Assembly (NCBI GenBank): GCA_030847615.1
Contig: JAUMIR010000004.1
Location: 221,143,001-221,207,000, forward strand
Direction of reading: 5' to 3'
Source: Gambelia wislizenii
Taxonomy: Eukaryota > Chordata > Lepidosauria > Squamata > Crotaphytidae
Length of the DNA stretch: 64,000 nucleotides
A program made the position numbers and the translations under genes. The notes under the pieces were generated by a model. That model was not told the DNA's origin. It searched no databases and saw only the letters and a program-made list of their open reading frames with translations. The first letter of the stretch is position 1; every line of letters begins with the position of its first letter. This document shows, piece by piece, positions 34,246 to 45,524 of the stretch.

Positions 34246-34412
34246 AGGTTTTTCGTGGATTTTTTCCAGGCTGTGAGGCTGTGTTCTGGAAGAGTTTATT
34301 CCTGACGTTTCACCTGCATCTGAAGATGCCAGCTACAGATACAGGCGAAACATCAGGAATAAACTCTTCCAGAACACAGCCTCATAGCCTGGAAAACCCC
34401 CACGAAAAACCT
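34246..34412. mobile_element. Inverted pair of Penelope-like ends (foldback)
   Basis: Two arms of about 75 bp, each the Penelope-like terminal sequence (AGGTTTTTCGTGG ... ATTCCTGACGTTTCACCTGC and its reverse complement), face each other across GAAGATGCCAGCTAC. Core boxes CTGAAGA (34320-34326) and GAAA occur on the plus strand, but GTC is replaced by ATC and the left stem I strand is lost. The left arm on the minus strand has GAAACGTC but no CTGANGA. Neither strand keeps a complete hammerhead. Confidence 0.7.
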
Positions 34413-34829
34413 ACACTCCTAGATGCTTCTGCCCAGAACTTAAAGTACTCCTCTATGTTCTTCCCACAATGCCTGCTAGGACTAAGGCCTTCCGGCTCTT
34501 ATGGAGGAAGTACACGGCATTATCCTGGACCTTCCCCTACTTCGTACCTCCAATGGACCCAGTTCAGGAGGGACAGTCCTGATTAATCCCTTGTCCCACT
34601 TTTCTGTTGCTTTTAAAATGTCCCGTTTCCTCTCATCTCCTCCCACTTTCATTTGTCCGCAGCTTACTTCAGTTCCTGCAAACTGAGTTCAAAGTGCAAA
34701 AGTAGTTTGCACTCAATTAACCCAGAGAGGGGATAGGAGGGGGCAGCATTTTGCGTTTCCCTGTAGGCAAGAGCAAACTGCTGCTGTCCTTCCTAACTTA
34801 CGTCTTCTTCCCCATTCATATCTTTCTTT

Positions 34830-36220
34830 CTTTCATTTACATTCTGCCTTTCTCCCACTAACTCAAGGCAAACAACATATTTTAAAACAATACAAATTAA
34901 AAAATACACAAAACCATTAATAAAAGTATAAATATATGAATTATTTAAAAAGTGATTAAACAATTTAGAAAGTTAAGCATAAAAAAATAAAAAAATATTA
35001 AAATTCATTACATACTATATACAAACTTTAGAAACAACATCACACAGCATTAAAACCCCACCCCAGTCAATTTCTAAAAGCCTGACAGCATAAAAATGTT
35101 TTGACATGCTGATGGAAGGAGAGCAAGGATGGGGCCACCATGACCTCTCTAGGGAGGGAGTTCCAAAGTCTGGGGGCAGTCACCAGAAGGTCTTCTCCCT
35201 TGTTGCCACCAAACAAGTCTGAGAAGGTGGTGGAACAGAGAGAAGGGCCTCTCTAGCTAACCTTAGAGCTCTAATGGGCTCATAAAAAGATATAAGGTTC
35301 CTCAAATAACCTTATCTCTTTTTACAGTTGGACCCAAACTGTATAGGGCTTCATTGGCCAAAACCAGCACTTTGAATTGTGCCTGGAAACAGACCAGCAG
35401 CCAGTGGAGCTGTTGCAACAAGGAAGTTGTGTTCTTCCTGTGTCCATCCCCAGCTAGCAATCTGGCTGCAGCTCTTTTGGGCCAACTGAAGTTTTTGAGC
35501 ATTTTTCAGAGCCAGACACACGGAGAGCACATTACAATAATCCAAACAGGATGTAAACAAGGTATGTACCATTGTGACCAGATCCAGCTTCTCCAGGAAC
35601 AGGCACATTTGGCACACTAGCTTTAACTGTGCAAATGCACTCTTGGTCACTGCTGAAATCTGGGTCTTTAGGCTCAGAGTTGAATCCAGGAGTACCTCCA
35701 AACAGTGTACATGCATTTTCAGGGGAAATGTCACCCCATTCAACACAGGCTGAATCCCTACTCCCAGATATGTCTTTTGACTGACCAGGAGCACCTCTAT
35801 CTTGTCTGGATCAAGCTTCAATTTGTTCACCCTTATCCAATCTATTGCAGCTGCCAGGCACTGGTTTAGCACATAAACAGCTTCCTTGGAATTAGGAGGA
35901 AAGGAGTAATCGAGCTTAGTATCATCAGCATACTGGTGACACCTGATCCCAAAACTCTGCACAACCTCTCCCAGTGGTTTATGTATATGTTAAATAGCAC
36001 AGGGGACGTGACAGAACCCTGAGGCCATAGGGTGAAGTGGCCAAGGAGTTGAACAAGAGTCCTCCAGCACCATCCTCTGAGAGCAACCCTCCAGGAAAGA
36101 ATGGAGCCACTGTAGAACAGTATCTCCAAGCCCCATCCCAGAGAGCCAACTCAGAAGGATACCGTGGTCGATGGCATTGAAAGCCTATGGGAGGTCCAGC
36201 AGAATCAACAGGGACACACG
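34830..36220 (-). mobile_element. CR1/L3-like LINE, 5'-truncated, antisense
   Basis: The minus strand runs from within the reverse transcriptase (near 36215) through the C-terminus and 3' untranslated region to about 34830. 5' truncation in the reverse transcriptase is typical of target-primed insertion. It is flanked by the two halves of a single MITE, which supports clean boundaries. Confidence 0.75.
35351..36215 (-). pseudogene. Reverse transcriptase fragment of the CR1/L3-like LINE
   Basis: Order on the minus strand: AIDHGIL-like start near 36170, then SVTSPVLFNIYINHWE-like sequence, then a 203-codon frame (35962-35351) with HQYADDTKLDYSF (catalytic YADD), AAAIDWIRVNKLKLDPDKIEVLL, SLKTQISAVTKSAFAQLK and FTSCLDYCN. 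Frameshifts separate the earlier segments. The fragment keeps the YADD catalytic box but lacks the endonuclease and the first part of the polymerase, so it is non-functional. Confidence 0.75.
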
Positions 36221-36297
36221 GCCATCTTGACCACTCTCTGGTGTTGCTTGGCTGCATACATCCCCATTTTTATCTGTGAAATATTGGACGGTATGCT

Positions 36298-36887
36298 GTT
36301 TTCCCTTCTTCATATTCATACCCCTTTTGGAAATTTAAGTTTGTTCTGAGATTTTTGGGCAATGAGGCTTGGAAGTTGAGGCTTCAAATCTCTTGCAAGT
36401 TTAGGGCTAGCCAATAGTACTTTGAGTAAGCTTTGATGCTGCCATCCTAATGTGATATTAATTATGCAAAGCAAATAGGGTGGGAGAAGAATAATTATCT
36501 ATAAAGATAATTGCTATCTGAATGAGCACCTCAATAGTATAGAAGGAAACGTTTTGTGATGGAAATGGTAGAGAATGAGACTTTCCTGGAAGGTGGTGAC
36601 CTATTGACATGCTGTTGTAGAAAAAGAGACTACCTAAAAAGGATTTCTCCATTATGGAGATATAAAAGATGTTCAGTAGCACAAGGGGTAGTGGTGCCCC
36701 ACAATCTAACTGTTTGTTCTTTTGGCAAGGCCCTTTTGTAGACAACATTCTTAGTCAATGCATGAACAAGGCTGAATAGATATTTGCTATCTATACACAG
36801 GTATGCCTAAATCGGGCATGCTATCTATCAGTCGATCTAGCTCTTGTATTTAATTCAAGGATAGAGACAGCATAGCCTTCTAGATTT
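36298..36887. other. No recognised feature
   Basis: No gene or named repeat. Confidence 0.35.
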
Positions 36888-36993
36888 TGTTGGACTTTGA
36901 CTCCTATCACCTCCAGTTACAATAGCCAAATATAAGGAGTGATGGGTTTTGTAGTCTGGCAGTATCTCTGGTCCACATGTTCCCTATTCCAGC
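36888..36993. mobile_element. Fragment of the CCCAACCTGGTGCC-type MITE
   Basis: GTTGGACTTTGACTCCTATC and, across a short loop, GTGATGGGTTTTGTAGTC form diverged foldback arms like those of the copy at 29890. Confidence 0.45.
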
Positions 36994-37089
36994 TTTAATT
37001 GGTGATGGACAGTTATTTTGTTATTTCCTTTCCCAGTACTAATTACAGAAATGTATCTGTAAAGATTTACAGTGAAGTAATAATACTCT

Positions 37090-37291
37090 AAAGGTACCAG
37101 AACCCATCTAATCTTGGAAGCTAAGCAGGGTCAGTCATGATTAGTACTTGGATGGGAGACCACTAACAGATACCAGGTGCTATAGGCTATATTTCAGAGG
37201 AAGGAACTGGCAAAACCACCCCTGAGTATTCGTTGCCTAAGAAAACCCATAAACCGACATATGACTTGAAAGCACATGCACACACACAATA
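37090..37291 (+). mobile_element. 5S rRNA-derived SINE
   Basis: The head is 5S rRNA-like: CCATCTAATCTTGGAAGCTA, AGCAGGGTCAG, TTAGTACTTGGATGGGAGAC (internal promoter boxes A and C are recognisable) and CAGGTGCTATAGG. A body and a tail with TATGACTTGAAAGCACATGC then CACACA follow. The tail is like that of the tRNA-derived SINEs here. This is a SINE3-type element, not a functional 5S gene: the head is diverged and fused to a tail. Confidence 0.8.
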
Positions 37292-38471
37292 ATCTAAGAG
37301 CAGGAATATTAGTAAATATAGATATGTGGCAAACACCTGTTACCCCTGACATTAATTCAAGGAGGGATCCCCTCCCTTTTGTTTATCTCCATTTTCCAGT
37401 CTCTTATCCAATTAGTTCTGCAATACTTAACACTTGTTGAACTTCCTCAGTTTCACCAGAGCTGTACAGTTTGTAAAAGACAGATGCCTGAATCCTTGCA
37501 GTACAGTATTGAATTTAACAGTAATTAAGCAACAAGTTTTGAAATGTTTTTTTTAATTGGCACATTGGTCATAATGCTTTATTTTTATAAAAAGAAAAAC
37601 AAACACACAAGCCTGTTTTGAAAACAAAATGCTTTTAATGTGCTGCTTGTGGAATTCCCCCAACCAGGACAGCTGTTGGTGGCAGTTCTGCACACTCATG
37701 GTCTCATCTCACTATCCTTAATATTTACTTTTCATGAATTTATAAAAATACTACCACATGTAAATTTGCAATTTAATTTTACTTCAGTTAGGGGTTATTT
37801 TGGCCAAGTCTTAAACCAAAACAGAGTTAGTCTGAGAATACTGAATATGAAAACTTAGCAGTGAATTACTTCTGGCCTTCTTAACAACATAAAAAGTGCT
37901 CTGTAGGCTTTTTCTGGAAAAGTAATTTTTAAATATTAAATATATGTATTGGAACAGAAAAATATTATTCCCTCTTGAATCCACTGCAACCTGTTAAATG
38001 CCACCTTGGAAGATCCTTTTCCAAACATTTTGATTCCAGAGTCTCATTAAAGTTAGATTTATAGCCTCGTACCTTTGCGTGTTGGGTTATATCCATCCTA
38101 ATTTGTTAAGAAAACTTAGGTGTCAGCTATAAACATTCTGAATGTGCAAACTGCCACTCCCAAATGTTCAAGGCACTCCAAGGAATACTGAGACTTTTAT
38201 GAAGCATACAATTGAGTATGTGGAGACTTTTCTGGCTACTAGGTAGGATGAAAATGTGCACATGAGTCTGAAAAACCTTGGTCACTATTTCTCTTAACTA
38301 GCTATACCCAGTGTAACATACACCGTTATCTACATATATAAAACACTTCAGTACATTTCCATTCCTACTATGCTGATTGGCCACTTACGAAACATGTGAA
38401 GAGTATGATCAATCATTTTGAGGCATTAATATATAACCTTTCAAATCAACTATAATGGCTAGTTTCATGCT
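37292..38471. other. No gene seen
   Basis: No recognised feature. The stretch near 38298-38345 (CTAGCTATACCC, then CTACATATATAAA) may begin a dispersed repeat that ends near 39105, but I could not establish its class. Confidence 0.4.
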
Positions 38472-38690
38472 GAGAGCCCCTCTGCTGCCATACAACCGCA
38501 CGTACACATAGAGACACACACAGTGCTAGGCACACACACACCACACACGCCAGGACAAGAGAGCCCTTCTACCAGCATGGGACTGCATGTACATAAACAC
38601 AACACATGTACACACAGAGACACACACACATAATACTAGACACATACACATCAAGATGAACCAGGACATGAGAGCCCCTCCACAACCATG
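38472..38690. repeat. Imperfect tandem repeat, CA-rich, 2.2 units
   Basis: Units beginning GAGAGCCC start at 38472, 38559 and 38670, giving unit lengths of 87 and 111 bp; the difference lies mostly in CA-rich tracts. Each unit ends with CCAGGACA. Confidence 0.65.
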
Positions 38691-39739
38691 TTTAAAAAGG
38701 ACTTGAAACTTTCCACATGTTTCCACCCCAAGGCCTAAGAGCAAAGAACAGGACAGAGGTCCCAAGGGCCAAGAGCAAGGAGCAGCTACAGACAGCACAG
38801 AAGGCCTAAGGCCCAGCTACGGACAGCACAGAACACCATGCTGTGACAGCAAAGACTGAGGGCCAAATGCCACTCTCAAATAGCAGTTCCCCTGGCTGCT
38901 TCAGGTGTGCTGCATGATTGCAGCCAGCTGTGTCTGATAGCTTGGCCCTGGTTCTTCCAAGACTCCCACAGCCAGGCCCAGAGTCTCCAAAGAGGCTGTG
39001 CCAGCTGCTGCAGCCAGGGGCCTAGTCCTGCAAGGAGAGGCAGATCCTGACACCTAAGCAGCCAATCGGCACACTGAAAACGGCACTGAATACCCAATAG
39101 AATTATATATGTATAATAATAATACTATAGAAGATGATGTGAACAAGGGTGCTGTTTCCATATGGAAGGCAAAAAGACTTAAATGTCTATTCATTTATTT
39201 ATTTAGGATATTAGAGCTTGCACTGTAGCTTATCAAAGTTCTTAAATGAAAACCACACTACAAGTTATCACAGGATCATAAATCGCAGTGTCCATATAGC
39301 AGCAAAATACATGTCCTTATGTATACTTAGGATTAAATTAGAGCCTTTGTTGCAGTAAAATGCAATAGATTTTTTTTATGTACCCCAGAAGAACTGCAAC
39401 GTAATCAGCACTGGTGAACCAGTTACCCACTTTATTTTAGTTTATTTTTGTTATGCAAAGATATTTGTGCCCTGGATTTGTTTCCATGGCATATGGGGCT
39501 TATTTAATTGTTTACAGAGATAAACACATCCAATATTAAGAACCACTGAATTTTTAGGAAAAATAAGGAACCATGTGTGGTTCAACCATAAGAAGTAGGT
39601 GTGAGTAGTTGGCAAGCTGTGCTTCCCCAAGTTTCAATGAATGATGATTGTTGTTGTCCAATGGAATGTTTTAAAAGCATTTACCTTACAGCTTTAGAGG
39701 CTAGAAGCTGGCTAGTCAAATACTATGAACTTTATAGTG
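38691..39739. other. No gene seen; internal direct repeats
   Basis: 38740-38835 has repeated AGAGCAA and CAGCTAC-GACAGCACAGAA pieces. The remainder is unremarkable. The minus-strand frames here are not protein-like. Confidence 0.35.
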
Positions 39740-39779
39740 TGGCTGCTTAAATATCAGATCAACGACTAGGAAGAGTTGT

Positions 39780-40127
39780 ATGATCCAGGAATTGATCTTG
39801 GATGAGCAAGCTGACCTTGCATGTGTAACTGAAACCTGGTTAACTGAAGAGGGGTGCCAACTTGACTCAGCTATGCTCACCAAATTTCAGGTGCAGCAGC
39901 AGGCAAGATCTCATAGGGGTGGGGTGGGGTGGAGCTGCAATGATCATGAGTCCATCACCGTATTGAGGCACCCTGTTCAGCAGTCTCCAAGGTTTGTGTA
40001 TATACCTGATAACAGGACAATGAGACAGGAGTGGGATTCTGTTGTTGTGCCATCTGTGCCTATGGAGATAGCCTCAGAAATTATGTTCTTCTCAAAAACC
40101 TATAGTGATAAAAGATTTTATCATTGA
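39780..40127 (+). pseudogene. LINE endonuclease remnant
   Basis: LILDEQADLACVTETWLTEEG is the catalytic-glutamate region of the APE-type endonuclease of CR1-group LINEs. Downstream, similarity continues in broken frames to about 40500. Only the N-terminal part of the domain is in one frame. Confidence 0.65.
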
Positions 40128-40560
40128 TGCTGAGGTACCCTCATTGGGATAATTTCAGGATTCCATGGTTTCCATGGCAACCATGAGCCTGTATCATTTA
40201 ACATCTAGCCCGTCACATGGAGCAGGCTACAACCTTGATGTAGCCTTTGCTAGCCAGGATGAGGGTGATCTGTGGGTAGCATGGTTCAGAAGAACTCAGT
40301 TGCCTTGGATCACCTAATGAGGTTTAGGTTTTCTAGGACTCCAAACTTCTGCATGGGTGGGAGGATCCACTAAAATTGTCTCTCTTTGGAGACTAATGAA
40401 TCAGGATTCCTGAATGCTCTGGGGGATTTTCCAGCTGCTAGAACTGGCAATTCTATTGATTCTTTGGTTGATCTGTGATATACAAAGGTGACCTGAGTAA
40501 TCAACACAATCACTGCTAAGCATCCTTTACTTGGTTGTAGAATAAGGTCTTAGAGCAAGT

Positions 40561-41262
40561 AGCATGGTAGTCTCCCGATTAGATTATTGTAATCTCCTTT
40601 TAGCTGGGCTTCCCCTTTCTCATCTTCGCCCTTTAATTTCTGTTCAACATTCAGCCGCCTGCATCATTACTTCTGCTCACCGCTTTGACCATGTTTCCCC
40701 TTTGCTGTTTTCTCTTTACTGGCTTCCCTTCCCTTTCCGTATCCAATATAAGCTTTTGTTGCTGACTTTCAAAGCCCAGCATGGGCTAGCCCCTCTTTAT
40801 TTATTTGACTTTCTCTCTTCTTACATTCCCACCCATTCCCTTCGTTCTAGTACTCAAGGCCTACTGTCCCAACCTAGGATCTCCACTGCTCCATCCCGGA
40901 TTCATCCCTTCTCACTTGCCACCCCTCACTTCTGGAACCTTCTTCCTCCTTAAATACGGTTCATTACTTCTTTGTCCACTTTTAAATCCGAGTTAAAGAC
41001 CACCTTGTTCAGTGAGGCATTCCCTGGCTTTGTCTGATATACATTTATTTTTTCTGTCACTTGGGTTTACTGTGGATGTTGGTATTAATTGTTGTAATTA
41101 TCCTTGTTTTAATTGATTTTTATTATTTTGCCTATTGTTTTACTTAGATTGTACATCTTTGGTAGGTTTCATTCTGTTTTATCCTGATTGTCTTTGTACA
41201 GTGCTGTGTACACTGACAGCGCTCTAGAAATAAACTTTAATAATAATAATAATAATAATAAT
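40561..41262 (+). mobile_element. L2 LINE 3' end nested in another LINE
   Basis: Begins inside the L2 reverse-transcriptase C-terminus and ends with the L2 3' signature (TTAGATTGTACATCTTTGG, GTGTACACTGACAGCGCTCT and a TAA-repeat tail). 5'-truncated. Confidence 0.85.
40564..40953 (+). pseudogene. L2 reverse transcriptase C-terminal fragment (open)
   Basis: A 129-codon frame reads as the L2 C-terminus: VVSRLDYCNLLLAGLP, QHSAACIITSAHRFDHVSPL, LYWLPFPFRIQYKLLLLTFK, HGLAPLYLFDFL, YIPTHSLRSSTQGLL and PHFWNLLPP, ending at a stop. No polymerase catalytic motif is included. Open over its whole length, which suggests a less ancient L2 copy. Confidence 0.8.
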
Positions 41263-41289
41263 TGTAGTAGTAGTAGTAGTAGTAGTAGT
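41238..41289. repeat. Compound TAA/GTA microsatellite
   Basis: About eight TAA units, then TTG, then about nine TAG units. Formed on the tail of the L2. Confidence 0.9.
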
Positions 41290-41302
41290 GGCACAGCTCC
41301 AG

Positions 41303-42300
41303 GCTTTTCTTGGATAAAATTGATTACCTGGTTCCATTCTAATCTGGGTTCAGTGCTGGTTATGGGGCAGAAACAGCCTTGGTCCCTGCGGTGGATGACC
41401 TGCTCCAGTAACTAGATAGAGGGATTGTGTGCCTGTTGTTTCTGCTAGACATCTCACTAGCATTCAGTACCATTGATTCAATATAGTTTAATTGATATGG
41501 GACTTGGGAGCACTGTACTGCAGTGCTTCCAGTTCTTCTCTGCTGAATGCCCCAAGAAGGTGGTGCCAGGGAACTGTTGTTCAGCCTCTTGGACAATATT
41601 ATGTCCCCTGTGCTTTTCAATATCTATATGAAACTGCTGGGATAGGTCATTCAGTCATCAGTATGCTGATGATATCCAGCTCTATCGCATCTTCACAACT
41701 GATGCCAAGAAGGCTGTGAAAGTCCTGAATTGTCTGGATGCAGTGAAGGATTAGATGTGAGTGAATAAATTCAAGGCTCAGCCCAGACAAAAACAAAGTT
41801 CTTGCAGGTGAATACGAAAGCTAACCAGGGCTTGGGATCACAGCCTGTTCTTGATGAGATTGCACTCCCTCTAAAAGATCAGGGTTGTTGTTGGTTTTTT
41901 TTGTGTTTTTTTTTTTTAAGCTTGGGGTGCTCTTGGATCCAATGCTGCTTCTGGAGGGCCGAATACCTGCTGTGGCCAGTAGTGTCTTTGTTCTGTTATG
42001 GTTGATGCACCTGATGTGCCCTTTCCTAGAAAAGGCAGAGCTGGCCGGAGCTGTTCATGCCTTTATTACTTCCTAGTTCTGTGATGCACTCTGTGTGGGG
42101 TTTGAAAAATGTTTGGAAGAGACAACTAATGCAAAATGCAGCAGCCAGACTGGTGTCAGGTGTGTGTTTCAGAGACCATATACGGTAATACTAGTCTTAC
42201 AGGAACTGCACTGGCTTTCAGTTTGCTTCAGAGTCCTGTAAAGATCAGAGCAGCTTGGAGTCAGAATATCTGAAAGACAGTCTCCTCTCATAGGAGCTTG
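41303..42300 (+). pseudogene. LINE reverse transcriptase remnant
   Basis: Multiple frames carry pieces like LITWFHSNLGSVL, MSPVLFNIYMK, YADDIQLYR (catalytic box, about 41657-41685), LGVLLDPMLLLEG and EKAELAGAVHAFITS. Several stops and frameshifts; a T-rich expansion (41888-41918) interrupts it. Related to the LINE at 34830-36220. Confidence 0.65.
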
Positions 42301-42721
42301 CTCCAAATCTACATCCATAGTGGAGTCCCTATTGTTTATTCCATCACTCAGCCAAGCTAGGGTGGTGGGTACACATATAGCAGCACCCCAAATGGGTAAC
42401 TCCCTCCCAAGGGAGGTCAGGTTGGCTCCATTCTTTCTGAGTTTCCAGCAGGCAGCAAAGACTGCATTATTTGGCCTTTGGTTCTTAAAATTTGTTGTGG
42501 CTGTTCTGTCTGTTTTTAATTGTTTTTTTTTTTTTGTTTGTTTATAATTGCTTTTAATAGGAGTTTTAGTTGTTTTTATTCATTTTTAGTTATGATTTAC
42601 ACATTTTACTTTGCCTGTAGGATCCTGGTGGGTTGAGAGGGGATAAACAAAGGCCATAGATAAATAAAAACCCCAAACCTTAACACAGGCAAAACAAACC
42701 AACAAACCTTTAGGATGGACC

Positions 42722-42965
42722 ATGACTGTTGTTGTTGCTGCTGCTGTTGTTGTTGTGTGCCTTCAAGTTACTTCTGACTTGTGGGGAACCTAAGGCAAAC
42801 CTATCATGAGGGTTTCTTGGCAAGATTTGTTCAGGTTTCCCACTGCCTTCCTCTGAGGCTGAGAGAGTGTGACTTGTCCAAGGCCACCTAGTTGGTATCC
42901 ATGGCTGAGCGGGGATTTGAACCCTTGCGTCACGGATTTCTAGACCAACATTAGATCTCAATAAC
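42722..42965 (-). mobile_element. tRNA-derived SINE
   Basis: Minus-strand copy with a B-box-like GGTTCAAATCC, the conserved body and a long AAC/AGC-repeat tail (reads GTTGTTGTTGCTGCTGC on the plus strand). The A-box region near 42940-42965 is diverged. Confidence 0.7.
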
Positions 42966-44088
42966 ATACTTGTATCTGGTGAGCCTTTTCAGAACGTCAT
43001 ATTATTGCAGCACCGGAAGTTGACACTAGTACTTGCAAGTTGCCTTGAGTCTCAGTTCTGGGAAGAGGCTTAAAGACAACAACAACAGAAAGTAAATACT
43101 GTCCTGACAAGAGGCACTATTTGGGGGTTGTGATCTTGTCAGTGTCCTTTGGAGCAATTGGGTTAACAAAACAGAACTGGTTAGAGAGTGGAAGTTTTTA
43201 CTGAAGGTTTAATGAAGTTACAGGAAGAATCTTGTGGGAGTGGGGAGGGGGTGATATTCTTTCAACAAAGAGAAATCTCTTCTGGTTCATTTGTATTGAC
43301 CTGTGTCCTAAATTAGTTCTCTTGGCAGTTTTAAATGTTTACACCCACACAAACGCCTGAAGGTGGTAGAGCATCTTGTGGGATCAATGGTCTCTGTCCA
43401 GTTTCAAGGAGAAATGTCAATATGGTCAAGAAACCACTCTGCCTGGAAATTTTGTCTTGAGCAGAAGGTTTGTGGTTTAAATAAGAACACAAAAGGAGTG
43501 ACACTGTGAATCATAAAAGCTTGGAGGGCTGTAAAAAAAGTAATCTGGCAAAATTGTCCCCATGTTCCCTGATTTGTGAGTGAAAGCTGTTTACAGTCTA
43601 GAGGAGAATAGATGAGTGGAGCGGGTTGCAGGTAAGGAAACAGCCTAAATCTAGTTAATGATCTGAATTAGTTTGAACCTACTGAATCAATGGGATTTGC
43701 ATAAAGGTAGATTTACCATTCATCAGTTGATTTAGTGTCCCCACTTTAGTTTGGGTTAGCAATTGGATTTAGGCATGGATATCAAGTTTTGTCAATCTCC
43801 TGTGTTATAAAAACATTTTATTATAGTATAAATATTCATCTTGTCTCTTTCAAGTTAAATCATGTTAGTGGTGGTGGTGATGATGATGATGTACAAAGTA
43901 CTCAGAGCAGCCTACTGCACACTTATAAATATTATGATGGGTACAATAAAACTAGGTTTTACACATTAAAAGCCCTGTCAAAATAAAATGTATCTTTACT
44001 TTCTGATGAAAGAGAAGCAGAGAGGGAGCTTGATGAATTTCAACTGGGAAGGCTTTTCAGAGTTGCAGCTTTGTGCAGAGATGACAAC
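42966..44088. other. No recognised feature
   Basis: Only a short TGG/TGA run near 43868-43892. No gene. Confidence 0.4.
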
Positions 44089-44091
44089 TGT

Positions 44092-44696
44092 GGGCCCATC
44101 TACACGAGGGGGAAAAATCCAAAATACCTCATAGTATTGGCAACTCGCAGCAGCGACATGTCCAAATGGTTTTTCTGGCCTTGGAGGCCCCCATAAGCCT
44201 CACATTCCTGATGGCGTCCACGAGTGATTTACTCGCATTAGTTTTTCACCGTTGCTGGGTTGTTTTGTTAAAAAAACACCTCATGACAAGGTGCACTGGT
44301 GTGATAGAACAATTCACCAATTTTATAAGAAAGCAAAACAGAAAATATTGATCCTTTTTATTGCCTTAGCAAGTGATCACTAAGGCGAAAATCCAATATG
44401 GCGGCAGTGGGCGCTTGCTGTCCTAGCAAGTCCTGCCCCCACTCTTGCCCAGCTAATCAGCTTTGTGCTTCCCTTTGGGTTTTTTATTGTTCAATAGTCC
44501 ACACGACCAAAAATGCACACCTGCCTTGCAGTTTGTGAAACAGTACAGGGAAACCTGTGAAGGCTTTTACTCTGTTGTTTTTGGTGTTTTGGGCCCCCCT
44601 CCTTCCGAATAGCGTGGATTGGTGCTGGATCCTGTTTAGACAGGTAGGATTCCCAGGAAATTCCATGAGGAGTATTTTCACTGTTTTGACGGGCCC
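44092..44696. mobile_element. DNA element with 3-bp TSD (TGT)
   Basis: The ends GGGCCCATCTACAC and, reversed, GGGCCCGTCAAAACAG lie between TGT repeats (44089-44091 and 44697-44699). The 605-bp interior has CpG-containing sequence and a palindrome GCCTTAGCAAGTGATCACTA (about 44364-44383). No coding frame. Termini resemble 5118 and 45525. Confidence 0.72.
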
Positions 44697-44699
44697 TGT

Positions 44700-45521
44700 G
44701 TCATTTACAAATCCCTCAAGATAACACTGAGAATAAGGGCTCTGATATTGACCTTAATTCCAGAAAAGACCTCTATATGAGAAAGCAATCGCTAACAGAA
44801 CCTGGTCTTAAGCTGTTCAGAGCTTAAAAGCCTAGAACCAAATACTAGATTGAACTGAGATGTCAGAGGAGCTAATATAAAATTTGAATTATATGCTCTG
44901 ACCCACCAGAGCAGCAAATTTTAACTCATGGAGAGAAAGAGAAAGAGAAATAGAGGACACCTGGAAATGTTCTAATTAATTAGTTTGACAAAGCACTTTT
45001 AAACAACAACTGGGCTTCACAGGATTGCTGTTTCCATAAAAATAATACAGTGTATGAGCCAGAAGAGACATTCATAGGACCAACATTCAAAAATTTTCAG
45101 ATGTTCCTGTTGTTCCAGATGTTCTACTATAGTGATGACCAAGCATTAAAAACACACTGCAGATGTTGCAAAGGAGAGTCCAAAGCGGACCTGTAGCATA
45201 CACTAGTGATGCACTTATTCATTCCATTCATTCCCTCATTTTCAAGCAAACTATCAGTTTATTCTCTGCACAATTCAAGGATATGAGAATTTTTTTAAAA
45301 ATTGCCTTGATGAAAAATGGTGCTGTTTATTAGGGAAGAGGAAATTAGGCTACACAAAGTCCTATGCAAGAAATCCTATGCAAACACATATATGATAAAA
45401 GTCCAGTACCTTCTATACACTATTAGTATACAGTGTATAGTTTATAGGCTTACCCAACATGTGACCTGCACCAAACCAAACCTGGTTTACGAACCATATA
45501 TAGTGGCTCATCAGAGCAGAC
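44700..45521. other. No recognised feature
   Basis: No gene or named repeat; an AG-rich patch lies near 44932-44950. Confidence 0.4.
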
Positions 45522-45524
45522 TCA

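Larger units (their letters stand above)
34545..36297 (+). mobile_element. CATACCCTCC-family MITE split by a LINE
   Basis: The left part (about 34545-34829) follows the family order from the diverged terminus to CTTCCCCATTCATA. The right part (about 36221-36297) resumes at CATCTTGACCAC and ends TTTATCTGTGAAATATTGG then ACGGTATG. Both halves are collinear with the intact copy at 59622-59990, and an antisense LINE occupies the gap. Confidence 0.65.
39740..42665 (+). mobile_element. CR1/L3-like LINE split by an L2
   Basis: The left part (39740-40510) is the endonuclease region. The right part (about 41303-42665) is the reverse transcriptase and 3' untranslated region. Between them lies an L2 3' end. 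The two parts are in the expected order and orientation, but the linker and early polymerase sequence between them are shorter than expected, so there was also a deletion. Confidence 0.65.

Noticed and set aside
34303..34321. Second hammerhead on the minus strand of the Penelope foldback
   Set aside because: GAAACGTC is present, but the required CTGANGA box is missing upstream because of the inverted fusion.
37090..37291. Possible functional 5S rRNA gene
   Set aside because: Only part of the 5S sequence is present, it is diverged, and it is fused to a SINE body and tail.
38304..39105. Possible Helitron-like repeat
   Set aside because: The start (CTAGCTATACCC) and the end near ATAGAATTATATATG look familiar, but I could not find convincing TC and CTRR ends or a terminal hairpin.
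43626..43640. CAGGTAAGG as a real exon boundary
   Set aside because: No open frame or acceptor partner could be identified around it; a match of this length is expected by chance.
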